Assembly: GCF_000015505.1 (NCBI RefSeq)
Contig: NC_008764.1
Location: forward strand, 1 to 6,459
DNA from: Polaromonas naphthalenivorans CJ2
GTDB lineage: Bacteria > Pseudomonadota > Gammaproteobacteria > Burkholderiales > Burkholderiaceae_C
Length of the DNA: 6,459 nucleotides
Reading direction: 5' to 3'
A program made the position numbers and the translations under genes. This document shows, in pieces, positions 1 to 5,171 of the stretch; position 1 is the stretch's first letter; each line of letters opens with the position of its first letter. The notes below the pieces were generated by a model. It worked only from the letters and a program-made list of their open reading frames with translations, ran no database searches and was not told the origin of the DNA.

Positions 1-13
1 CTCTTGAAGGCGG

Positions 14-78
14 GAACGATAAACAGGGGGTTGGGGAACGATAAACAGGGGGTTGGGGAACGATAAACAGGGGTTGGC
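14..78. repeat. oriV: oriV iterons (three tandem 22-bp direct repeats)
   Basis: Three head-to-tail copies start at 14, 36 and 58, an exact 22-bp period. The shared core is GAACGATAAACAGGGG followed by GTTGG; the third copy has one G fewer. Tandem iterons of 20-22 bp next to repC are the hallmark of IncQ-family origins, where RepC binds them to start replication. The repeats lie just past the repC stop codon at the window edge, so more copies or the rest of the origin (AT-rich stretch, single-strand initiation sites) may lie beyond the window or, if the plasmid is circular, at its right end. Confidence 0.85.
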
Positions 79-94
79 GGATAAATAATTATCC
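79..94. promoter_or_regulatory. Solitary GGAT-N8-ATCC dyad between the iterons and the repC stop
   Basis: GGAT (79-82) and ATCC (91-94) are separated by 8 bp (AAATAATT). This is the same geometry as the junctions between units of the large array at 5618-6214. The arms extend to CGGATAA/TTATCCG (78-95). It overlaps the repC stop codon and directly follows the last iteron. It may bind the same factor as the array, or simply be a short hairpin at the 3' end of repC. Confidence 0.45.
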
Positions 95-922
95 GATTTC
101 TGGTCGTGTAATCTCGAATTTCCCATTGATATATTCCGTCACTTTCCAGCCCAGAGCCTCCATCTCTTTCAGTGCGCGCCTCACTGCTTGTTTGCGCTTT
201 TTCATGGCTTCTGGGGTGGCTTCATCGAGCCAGATGTACCCGCAAAGCGTCTCAATCGTCGTCTTGCCGGACTTTCCTATGTCGATCCAGCCGCAGAGTC
301 TTTGATGCATCAATCGCGCTGGATCGGTCTTTAAGGCCCTTACCTCGTCCAGGCTGATCCTGCAATGCTGGGCCTCGCCCAAGATCGCCCTGGCCAGCAC
401 AGGATTCAGTGCAACATACAACCGGCCGTCCGCGTCGTCGGACGCGTATTCAGAAAGCAAGCGAAACCCCATGTGTTTTCCGCCCTTTCGTGCGATGACA
501 GATACCCCCCAAAGACGTTCGATTGATTCCTGAATGTTTTTGGTGTTTTCAATATCTGCGTAGCCAATGGTCTTGGCCAGCGCCCGGTAAGACCCTTTAA
601 CCACCAATGCGTTTGTCTCGATCGCGTCAAATTTGGTTTCCAGTAGCAAACGCAATTGCTGGCCGGATTCGGTTTTCGGCTCTGGCGTCAGCAGTAGGCC
701 ATTGGGTCCAGCCATGCCAATCAGTCCTTGCAAAATGCGCAGTTCGGGCACTCCAAGGGGTTCAGCCCCCTTGAACTCAAGCCGCTCACCCTTGCCGAAT
801 TCATAGGCAATATCGAGCTTCAACCGTTTGTAATCACCTTTTTTGAGGCTGCGAAACAGTCCAGGCGCCAGTACGTGCCCTGGCTCGTGCCGGATATGGT
901 CAAGATTTTGTTTAGGCTTCAT
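89..922 (-). CDS. repC: RepC, IncQ-type replication initiator (iteron-binding)
   Basis: The 277-residue product is a clear relative of RSF1010 RepC, which binds the oriV iterons and opens the origin so that RepA can load. Blocks typical of the family are EPLGVPELRILQGL (54-67) followed by MAGPNG (70-75), EPKTESGQQLRL (81-92), VVKGSYRALAKTIG (107-120), GFRLLSEYASDDADGRLYVA (152-171) and RLCGWIDIGKSGK (208-220). The length is normal for RepC and nothing is truncated. The ATG lies inside the end of repA (11-bp overlap), as expected for a translationally coupled repA-repC pair; a purine-rich AAAGGCGGG precedes it. The gene ends 11 bp from the last iteron. Function is inferred from remembered family sequence, not from a search. 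Confidence 0.95.
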   Translation of the reverse strand: MKPKQNLDHIRHEPGHVLAPGLFRSLKKGDYKRLKLDIAYEFGKGERLEFKGAEPLGVPELRILQGLIGMAGPNGLLLTPEPKTESGQQLRLLLETKFDAIETNALVVKGSYRALAKTIGYADIENTKNIQESIERLWGVSVIARKGGKHMGFRLLSEYASDDADGRLYVALNPVLARAILGEAQHCRISLDEVRALKTDPARLMHQRLCGWIDIGKSGKTTIETLCGYIWLDEATPEAMKKRKQAVRRALKEMEALGWKVTEYINGKFEITRPEIG

Positions 923-1751
923 TGCGCCCGCCTTTTTTTGCTGGGGGTTTGGCTTCGAGTTTGCCCTGCACCAGCACCCCGCCCTCCCCCCGGCGAAGCC
1001 ACCGCTCGCCGTAGGGCGGACCGTAATTCTGCTTGCTCACGCCGTCCCTGACCCAGTAACCCTTCAGCTCTTCATCCACCCCAAATTTTTTGGCCTCGGC
1101 GGCGTTCATCCCGGCCAAAAACATCTGCCACCTGATGTTGTCCACGAGTACCGAGCTGCCGCGTGAAGCCTGTTGCTGGTCCCCCTGGCCGTTCATCGCG
1201 GCCGCTTTGGATGAGTGGTGCAGAAAAACAATTGCGCAGCCTGTGGCGGCTGTAATCGCCTCCATGCGCCCCAGCACCTCGGCCATCTGCCCCGAGTCGT
1301 TTTCTTCTTTCGAGTGAAAGCGCCTAAGCGTGTCGAGAAACATCAGGCGCTTGCCCTCTGCCATGGCCTTGATGTACGCCGCCCACTCAGGGTTTGCAAT
1401 GTCGGGCTGCTTGCCAAGCAATGGCTCAATGGCCAGCCGCTCGGCCACGTGCATGCGGATGTCTGGATCGGGGATTTGCTTGCCAAGAGCGTACAGGCGC
1501 TGCTGTATCGCAACTGCGGGATCCTCCGCAGCGAGAAATGCAACGTCACCACAAGGATATTTTTTCCCGTCAGTAATGCCCGCGATGTCTTGGCCGCAGG
1601 TCACCAGAATCGCCAATTCCATCGCAAGCATGGACTTGCCCGCTCCACCAGGCGAAACCAGCGAACCCACGGTACCGGCCAGCAGGCCGGGAAGGACAAA
1701 ATCCAGCGGTGGTGGCTGATGTTCGAATGCGTGCAGAATATCAATCGTCAT
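912..1751 (-). CDS. repA: RepA, IncQ-type hexameric replicative DNA helicase
   Basis: The 279-residue protein resembles RSF1010 RepA, a RecA-fold 5'-3' hexameric helicase that unwinds the plasmid without host DnaB. Visible motifs are Walker A SPGGAGKS (33-40), the acidic AAEDP (74-78), Walker B RLMFLDTLRRF (135-145, Asp140) with FHSKEEN after it, IVFLHHSSK (174-182) with the conserved His pair, and DQQQASRGSSVLVDNIRW (191-208). I chose the ATG at 1751, not the in-frame ATG at 1814, because MTIDILHAF aligns with the RSF1010 start and a purine-rich AAAGAGAGAGAG sits just upstream; the longer form would begin inside a hairpin (1799-1825). The stop overlaps the repC start, which implies coupling. 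Confidence 0.95.
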   Translation of the reverse strand: MTIDILHAFEHQPPPLDFVLPGLLAGTVGSLVSPGGAGKSMLAMELAILVTCGQDIAGITDGKKYPCGDVAFLAAEDPAVAIQQRLYALGKQIPDPDIRMHVAERLAIEPLLGKQPDIANPEWAAYIKAMAEGKRLMFLDTLRRFHSKEENDSGQMAEVLGRMEAITAATGCAIVFLHHSSKAAAMNGQGDQQQASRGSSVLVDNIRWQMFLAGMNAAEAKKFGVDEELKGYWVRDGVSKQNYGPPYGERWLRRGEGGVLVQGKLEAKPPAKKGGRNEA

Positions 1752-1798
1752 GACTCGCTCTCTCTCTTTACAGTTGAAATTTGGTTGAGTTATGGCAG

Positions 1799-1825
1799 TC
1801 CCGCGGCTCGCCACAAGCCGCGGGA
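1799..1825. promoter_or_regulatory. Perfect 10-bp hairpin in the ORF63-repA gap
   Basis: TCCCGCGGCT (1799-1808) and AGCCGCGGGA (1816-1825) pair perfectly around a 7-nt loop. It lies in the 79-bp gap between the 63-codon ORF stop (1831) and the repA start (1751). No U-run follows it on either strand, so it is not a standard intrinsic terminator. It could be an attenuator, an mRNA-stabilising structure or an operator that sets RepA/RepC levels relative to mob genes. The function is inference; the palindrome is certain. Confidence 0.6.
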
Positions 1826-1830
1826 CACCC

Positions 1831-2022
1831 CTATTCTTTGTCGTTGCAGCGATCGATGGCCGCTTGCAGTCTTCCCGCTGTAACCCGTCCAGCGCGTTCC
1901 ATCACCTGATCCTGTTGTTCAGCGCTCAGGTCTTTCCACCACTCGGGCATGGGGGTCAAAAGCGTTGACTCTTCTCCAGCGAATGCCTCGACAAATTCAA
2001 GAATTTGAGCATCAGTAATCAT
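1831..2022 (-). CDS. Small acidic protein of unknown function (63 aa) between mobA and repA
   Basis: I do not recognise this protein. It reads MITDAQILEFVEAF at the start, has a TPMPEWWKDL segment (23-32) and a charged helical second half with EQQDQVMERAG (35-45). The start is well supported: a perfect AAGGAGG (2028-2034) lies 5 nt upstream of the ATG, and its first two bases are the last two of the mobA stop codon TAA. It occupies the place where RSF1010 has its small E and F (repressor) genes and pTF-FC2 has the pas toxin-antitoxin genes, but resembles none of these as far as I recall. By position it could be a regulator of repA-repC. It is soluble, with no membrane segment. Confidence 0.75.
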   Translation of the reverse strand: MITDAQILEFVEAFAGEESTLLTPMPEWWKDLSAEQQDQVMERAGRVTAGRLQAAIDRCNDKE

Positions 2023-2032
2023 CGGTTCCTCC

Positions 2033-4519
2033 TTATGGTTTGGGCATTGCCCGTTGTTTGGCTTGTAGCGCTTCGTTCCAGTCTTTGGCACCCTCAGGGA
2101 CCTCCCTGAGGGTTTGAACGCTCTCAGGGGCCATTGCAGCGATTTCTCGGGCCATCTTTTCGCCGGCCTCATCCTTGTCCATTGCCAGCACAACAGGGAC
2201 AGCGTACTTGCCCATGATCTGCGCGATCTGCTCGCGCTGCGCCTGGCTCAGCTGCGTCCCACCTGTGCTCATGTACGCCGTGCCTGGCTCGTGCCTGAGC
2301 TGCGCGAAGCTCATGGCATCGATCGCCGCTTCGGTCAACACCAGCCTGGTGATTGGCCCATCGTTCAGCCTGGTAAAGCTCACATTGCGCGTGCCGCCCG
2401 CTGCAAAGCCCGTGAAGCCTTTATTTTTGGATTCCCAGCCCAGCACCCCACTTGCATCGCGATGAGCAATGCAGGCGTTCCCATGGCTGTCCTGGCGAAC
2501 GCCGAACGCCTCAATGATTTGCGGATCGAGGCGGCGCTCGTCCGTCAGATAGGACGCGCTGTAAGGCTTCATCGTGGCCCACTGGCGCAGTACCTCAGTC
2601 CGATCCTTTGAAGTCGCCACAGCCCTCTCTGGCGGCCTCTGGGGCCGCTTGACTGAAGGCTTCTTGGAGCTAGGCAGCCACTGCCTCAATTCCTTCCGCA
2701 CCTCGCCTAAGTTGACCCTTTTGCGGTTTTGCAAAAAGTCCACGATCGAGCCGCAGTCGCTGGCGTCGCCAGTGCTGAAATACACATCGTGGCCATCCTT
2801 TTGGCGCGTAACAATAATTTTGTCGCCGCCCACCTTCAGCACCTTGGAGCTGGCGCTGCTCTCTTTTTTCACCAGCTCATAACCGAACTCGGCTTGCGCG
2901 TAGTCGGATAAAGAAATATCCGATTTAAAGCGGTCTAGTTCTGCGTCCATGTTGGCCTTTATGACTGGAGCAGCTGCGTCAGCTTTTCTACACGCTCTGC
3001 CAATTGCGTCAATTGCTCGGCCTGCTGCGTCTGCACACCGGCCAAGCGCTCCAGCTGTTGCGCGTGCTGCTCGCTTAGCCTGGTCAATTGCTTCGTCAGC
3101 AATCTTTCTAGCTCTGTCATTTATCGTTCCTCCTTCGCCTTCAGTTGGGCGATCGCTTCCTCTCTCCCATCGCACTGATCCGGCGCCAGGTCCTCCGTGT
3201 CTGACCAAGTTATGACGTGCAGCACCCGACAAAAATTTCGAAGCTCCAGGCCATTGCGTAGCCACAAGGAGGCTGGACACGTCCGGCAAGCCGCCGATTC
3301 CGGCGGCGGGTTCGACACTTGGCCGCTCTGCAAACTGCTTAAAACCGGGCTCAAAAACTGTTCCATACGCTGCCTTTTTTATCTTGACTTGTTCACTCAC
3401 TGGCTCGCTTATTTGCACTGCCTCTGCCCTGCTGGACTCTTGCAAAACTGATCCGTCAGCCGTTGCAGGGTCAGCTCGTAACTCATCACTTTCTGTTGTG
3501 CCTGGCTGACCGTCCACCAGCTCCACAGGCTGGCGCTGGCCATCATCAACAACGCCAGGCAGGCGCTGGCCAGGATCGGCCAAAGCAGCATCCAGCGGAG
3601 CCGCTGCAGCGTCGCTTGGTGCAGAGAGGTCAGTTCTTGGCCGTGGTGCTGGATAGCGCTCGCGGTTGTAGCCAGCGCGTCGCTGGACAGCGTTTTCAAG
3701 CTCTTGGCGTGCTGCTCTAGCTGCTGCTTCGTCAGGTCGTCCACGGCCTGCTGGTCTGCTTGCAGCTTCTTCTGCAACTTTTCTGATAGTTCTTGGGCTG
3801 AAATCACTGGCATACAAAAGTCCTTGTAGTTTTATCGCCTTATTGGTTCCTTCGAGCTTTATTGATACGGACTTGTCAGTGGTGCGTGTAATTTCACCAA
3901 GTTCACCTAATGCTTTAAGCACACCCTGACGGTCGGTGACAACGTTATTGGCGACAAGTTTTGTCAAATAGTCCGTCACAACTATTTTTTTATCCGCTCC
4001 AGACTTCCATTCGGGCTTGGCTTTTCCCTGCTGAACAAGCCTCGCACGGCTCGGATCGTCAGGCCGCGCCCACCCTTTTTCATGATTGAAAGCGTCCCGC
4101 AGCGGGTCAAAGGTGTACTCCCAACCTGGCGGCGCGATGTTCATGGCTTTGCCGGTGGTGAGTTCGACTCTAGGAATAATCGTATGGATGTGAATCCCGC
4201 CATTGCTTTCGCGGTGCACAACGGCGCAAAAATCGTATTGATCTCTTTCAAGTCCGGAGAATGCAGTGCGTTCAAATTCATCCAGCACAATGCCAATTTC
4301 TTCATCCGTTGGCGCATCTTCAGGAGAAAAATTAATTACCCCAGACGTGTAGCGGTGAACAGTTTTAAGGCTGTCGATCAATTTTCCAGTCAGTTGCGGA
4401 TTGCCGCGCCAGACTTCCACGCTGGCGCGAATCTCGCCCTTGTGATCTTCTTCACCGAGCAAATAATCAATGGCATCTTGTCCAACGCCTGTGCCATGGG
4501 GCAAAAATTTGATGTGCAT
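2033..4519 (-). CDS. mobA: MobA: MbeA-like relaxase fused to a Toprim primase domain
   Basis: The 828-residue fusion begins with a ColE1/MbeA-like relaxase (about 1-235). Its nicking tyrosine is probably Tyr19 in AIDYLLG. Its metal motif HRESNGGIHIH has His102, His110 and His112, a three-His set unlike the HEN set of ColE1 MbeA. A long Ala/Pro/Gln-rich linker (about 245-530) holds the nested genes. The C-terminal half (about 535-828) is primase-like: a region ending SDCGSIVDFLQ (587-597), then a Toprim fold with Glu730 in LVLTEAAIDAMSF and Asp781/Asp783 in LAMDKDEAG, and a final KDWNEAL. It would nick oriT for transfer and make primers for replication, the paired jobs of IncQ MobA-RepB. The Toprim half is unlike the RSF1010 RepB primase. 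The ATG lies 2 bp after the mobC stop, so translation is probably coupled. Confidence 0.9.
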   Translation of the reverse strand: MHIKFLPHGTGVGQDAIDYLLGEEDHKGEIRASVEVWRGNPQLTGKLIDSLKTVHRYTSGVINFSPEDAPTDEEIGIVLDEFERTAFSGLERDQYDFCAVVHRESNGGIHIHTIIPRVELTTGKAMNIAPPGWEYTFDPLRDAFNHEKGWARPDDPSRARLVQQGKAKPEWKSGADKKIVVTDYLTKLVANNVVTDRQGVLKALGELGEITRTTDKSVSIKLEGTNKAIKLQGLLYASDFSPRTIRKVAEEAASRPAGRGRPDEAAARAARQELENAVQRRAGYNRERYPAPRPRTDLSAPSDAAAAPLDAALADPGQRLPGVVDDGQRQPVELVDGQPGTTESDELRADPATADGSVLQESSRAEAVQISEPVSEQVKIKKAAYGTVFEPGFKQFAERPSVEPAAGIGGLPDVSSLLVATQWPGASKFLSGAARHNLVRHGGPGAGSVRWERGSDRPTEGEGGTINDRARKIADEAIDQAKRAARATAGALGRCADAAGRAIDAIGRACRKADAAAPVIKANMDAELDRFKSDISLSDYAQAEFGYELVKKESSASSKVLKVGGDKIIVTRQKDGHDVYFSTGDASDCGSIVDFLQNRKRVNLGEVRKELRQWLPSSKKPSVKRPQRPPERAVATSKDRTEVLRQWATMKPYSASYLTDERRLDPQIIEAFGVRQDSHGNACIAHRDASGVLGWESKNKGFTGFAAGGTRNVSFTRLNDGPITRLVLTEAAIDAMSFAQLRHEPGTAYMSTGGTQLSQAQREQIAQIMGKYAVPVVLAMDKDEAGEKMAREIAAMAPESVQTLREVPEGAKDWNEALQAKQRAMPKP
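2906..2921. promoter_or_regulatory. Solitary GGAT-N8-ATCC dyad inside mobA
   Basis: GGAT (2906-2909), 8 bp (AAAGAAAT), ATCC (2918-2921), with arms extended to TCGGATA/TATCCGA (2904-2923). The 22-bp context starting at CGGATAAA differs from the one beside oriV (78-99) at only three positions, although the reading frames differ, so protein homology does not explain it. It falls at the junction between the linker and primase halves of mobA. Confidence 0.4.
2959..3120 (-). CDS. mobD: MobD/MbeD-like coiled-coil protein (53 aa) nested in mobA
   Basis: This short gene lies wholly within mobA, in the +1 frame relative to it. The product begins MTELERLLTKQLTRLSEQHA and goes on as an unbroken Leu/Gln-rich amphipathic helix with heptad-like leucines (AQQLERLAGVQTQQAEQLTQ, then LAERVEKLTQLLQS at the end). 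MbeD/MobD of ColE1-type plasmids are short coiled-coil proteins encoded inside mbeA and needed for mobilization. The start is strongly supported: a perfect AAGGAGG (3129-3135) lies 8 nt upstream of the ATG. The ATG directly abuts the stop codon of the upstream same-frame ORF (TAA-ATG). Family assignment rests on nested position, size and composition. Confidence 0.8.
   Translation of the reverse strand: MTELERLLTKQLTRLSEQHAQQLERLAGVQTQQAEQLTQLAERVEKLTQLLQS
3121..3366 (-). CDS. Possible nested ORF (81 aa) between mobB and mobD
   Basis: This ORF is in the same frame as mobB and mobD, fills the interval between them, and its stop touches the mobD start. The product begins MEQFLSPVLSSLQSGQ and ends in a charged helix EEAIAQLKAKEER that carries the mobD ribosome-binding site. 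I recognise no family. The middle, with three Cys and mixed composition (PPPESAACRTCPASLWLRNG), looks like out-of-frame reading of the mobA linker. Only a weak AAAAAGG precedes the ATG. It may be translated only to feed ribosomes to mobD, or may not be a gene. Confidence 0.3.
   Translation of the reverse strand: MEQFLSPVLSSLQSGQVSNPPPESAACRTCPASLWLRNGLELRNFCRVLHVITWSDTEDLAPDQCDGREEAIAQLKAKEER
3409..3813 (-). CDS. mobB: MobB/MbeB-like membrane-anchored coiled-coil protein (134 aa) nested in mobA
   Basis: Nested entirely in mobA in the +1 frame. Residues 1-70 form a Gln/Leu/Lys-rich helix likely to be a coiled coil (SAQELSEKLQKKLQADQQ, then LTKQQLEQHAKSLKTL). Residues 74-100 are a hydrophobic membrane segment ending SLWSWW, and a short helical tail follows. 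This matches MbeB/MobB of ColE1-type mob regions, which overlap the relaxase gene and help the relaxosome meet the coupling machinery at the membrane. An AAGGA 7 nt upstream supports the ATG at 3813. The overlapped part of MobA (about residues 236-370) is low-complexity linker, as expected if the second frame is the one under selection. Assignment is by architecture and position. Confidence 0.8.
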   Translation of the reverse strand: MPVISAQELSEKLQKKLQADQQAVDDLTKQQLEQHAKSLKTLSSDALATTASAIQHHGQELTSLHQATLQRLRWMLLWPILASACLALLMMASASLWSWWTVSQAQQKVMSYELTLQRLTDQFCKSPAGQRQCK

Positions 4520-4521
4520 GG

Positions 4522-4893
4522 TCAGCTTTCACTAAGCTTTTCTAAGCTTTTCTCAATGCCTTTGAGCGTGATCAAAAGCTCAACCATGGCCATCGGTTGC
4601 GCCGTTTTGCTGGCAATATTGGCCAATTTTGCGATTTGATTTAGGTTGTTTCCCATCCCGACAAGCTGCCGCAGCAGCTTGGGATCTGCTCCTGAAACCT
4701 TCGCCAAGCCCGCCCTTTTTCTTGGTACTGCCTTGCCCAAAGGCTTGGCCTCGTCCACTGTCAGATGTGCGCGGAGCACATCCGACAGGGTGACGCCCTG
4801 CTCTCTCGCACGCTCAGCGAAGCGCGCTACCAGACTTGCGGGCAACCGGCAAGGCAGTAGTACGAGCGGTTCTCTGGCTGGGTATTTTGGCAT
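4522..4893 (-). CDS. mobC: MobC, relaxosome accessory protein
   Basis: A 123-residue MobC-family protein. The N-terminal part (11-44) has the look of a ribbon-helix-helix DNA-binding fold, VLLPCRLPASLVARFAERAR followed by EQGVTLSDVLRAHL. The C-terminal part carries the family signature LLRQLVGMGNNLNQIAKLAN (73-92) and a closing helix. MobC proteins bind oriT, help melt the nick region and assist the relaxase. The gene is the first of the mob-rep block, sits next to the candidate oriT, and its stop lies 2 bp before the mobA ATG. No Shine-Dalgarno sequence precedes the ATG, and TACAAT, a good -10 element, ends only 5 bp upstream (4899-4904), so a leaderless transcript is possible. An in-frame stop at 4912-4914 rules out an upstream start. 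Confidence 0.9.
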   Translation of the reverse strand: MPKYPAREPLVLLPCRLPASLVARFAERAREQGVTLSDVLRAHLTVDEAKPLGKAVPRKRAGLAKVSGADPKLLRQLVGMGNNLNQIAKLANIASKTAQPMAMVELLITLKGIEKSLEKLSES

Positions 4894-4919
4894 TTTGTAT
4901 TGTATTGGCTGTTAATTTT

Positions 4920-4938
4920 TCATCCGCTTAGCGGATGA
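4920..4938. promoter_or_regulatory. 19-bp palindrome upstream of mobC (candidate operator)
   Basis: TCATCCGCT and AGCGGATGA are perfect inverted arms about a single central T. It starts 26 bp upstream of the mobC ATG and would cover the -35 region of the candidate mobC promoter whose -10 is TACAAT (4899-4904, minus strand). A palindrome here is a natural site for autoregulation by the MobC ribbon-helix-helix domain or by the relaxase. Its arms also contain ATCC/GGAT half-sites like those of the large array, with different spacing. Confidence 0.5.
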
Positions 4939-4952
4939 GGACTTAGCAGGGT

Positions 4953-5022
4953 CTGGGGTGCAACCCCAGCAAGCCCCGTATACAAAAACCGCTTGGCGGT
5001 TTTGTATACGGGTAGGCTTGCT
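4953..5022. other. oriT: Candidate origin of transfer (oriT)
   Basis: Three nested or adjacent inverted repeats crowd into 70 bp upstream of mobC. First, CTGGGGT-GCA-ACCCCAG (4953-4969). Second, a long near-perfect hairpin whose arms are 4975-4992 and 4996-5012, beginning CCCGTATACAAAA and ending TTTTGTATACGGG, with a 3-nt loop and one bulged base. Third, outer arms AGCAAGCC (4968-4975) and GGCTTGCT (5015-5022). In ColE1-type plasmids the nick lies in GTATACTGG/CTTAAC (from memory); here GTATACGGGGCTTG on the minus strand and GTATACGGGTAGGCTTG on the plus strand look similar. Position next to mobC and a MbeA-like relaxase supports oriT. The nick strand and base cannot be fixed by reading. Confidence 0.7.
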
Positions 5023-5088
5023 AAAGGTATCAAATTTTGGCGATATTGTTGAGTTGAAAAACATGGTAACAGGTATTTCCATCCGGTG
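5023..5088. other. Spacer without recognisable features
   Basis: Between the oriT structure and the left 69-bp inverted repeat I see no convincing gene, repeat or promoter. A plus-strand frame runs across it from within oriT, but it has no ribosome-binding site and reads the oriT hairpin, so it is not accepted as a gene. Confidence 0.5.
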
Positions 5089-5157
5089 CCAGAATTCGGG
5101 CTCCAGGCTTCGCCTCTCTCCCTACGGTCGATTCACCGGGCGGTAGGGAGGAGGAGG
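5089..5157 (+). repeat. Left copy of a 69-bp inverted repeat
   Basis: The reverse complement of 6298-6366 matches this segment over its full 69 bp without gaps. A 29-bp arm (5089-5117) has one mismatch and a 27-bp arm (5131-5157) has one mismatch, while the 13 bp between them (5118-5130) match at only about five positions. In this copy the core makes a second palindrome, CTCCCTAC (5118-5125) with GTAGGGAG (5143-5150), which the right copy lacks. The two copies enclose the 151-codon gene, the dyad array and the parS sites. No target-site duplication is visible outside the pair. Confidence 0.85.
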
Positions 5158-5171
5158 TTTTCGGGGATCCT

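Noticed and set aside
406..630. Minus-strand 74-codon frame inside repC
   Set aside because: A shifted-frame shadow of repC with no ribosome-binding site and no family resemblance, unlike the nested mob genes.
1752..1814. Longer RepA starting at 1814
   Set aside because: The extra 21 residues do not resemble IncQ RepA, begin inside a hairpin and lack a ribosome-binding site; the ATG at 1751 fits the family.
1215..1883. Plus-strand 222-codon frame opposite repA
   Set aside because: It is antisense to a clear repA gene, its product looks like out-of-frame translation, and no start signal supports it.
1831..2022. pas-type toxin-antitoxin module
   Set aside because: Only a single small gene is present, with no partner gene, and the sequence does not look like a known toxin or antitoxin.
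2036..2193. Upstream extension of the 63-codon ORF to 2193
   Set aside because: The extension is the shifted frame of the mobA end; the perfect AAGGAGG lies just before the ATG at 2022.
2114..2611. Plus-strand 165-codon frame opposite the primase domain
   Set aside because: Antisense to the well-supported Toprim part of mobA; low plausibility as a protein.
4958..5146. Plus-strand 62-codon frame across oriT and the left inverted repeat
   Set aside because: No ribosome-binding site, it reads through the oriT hairpin and the repeat arm, and the product has no recognisable features.
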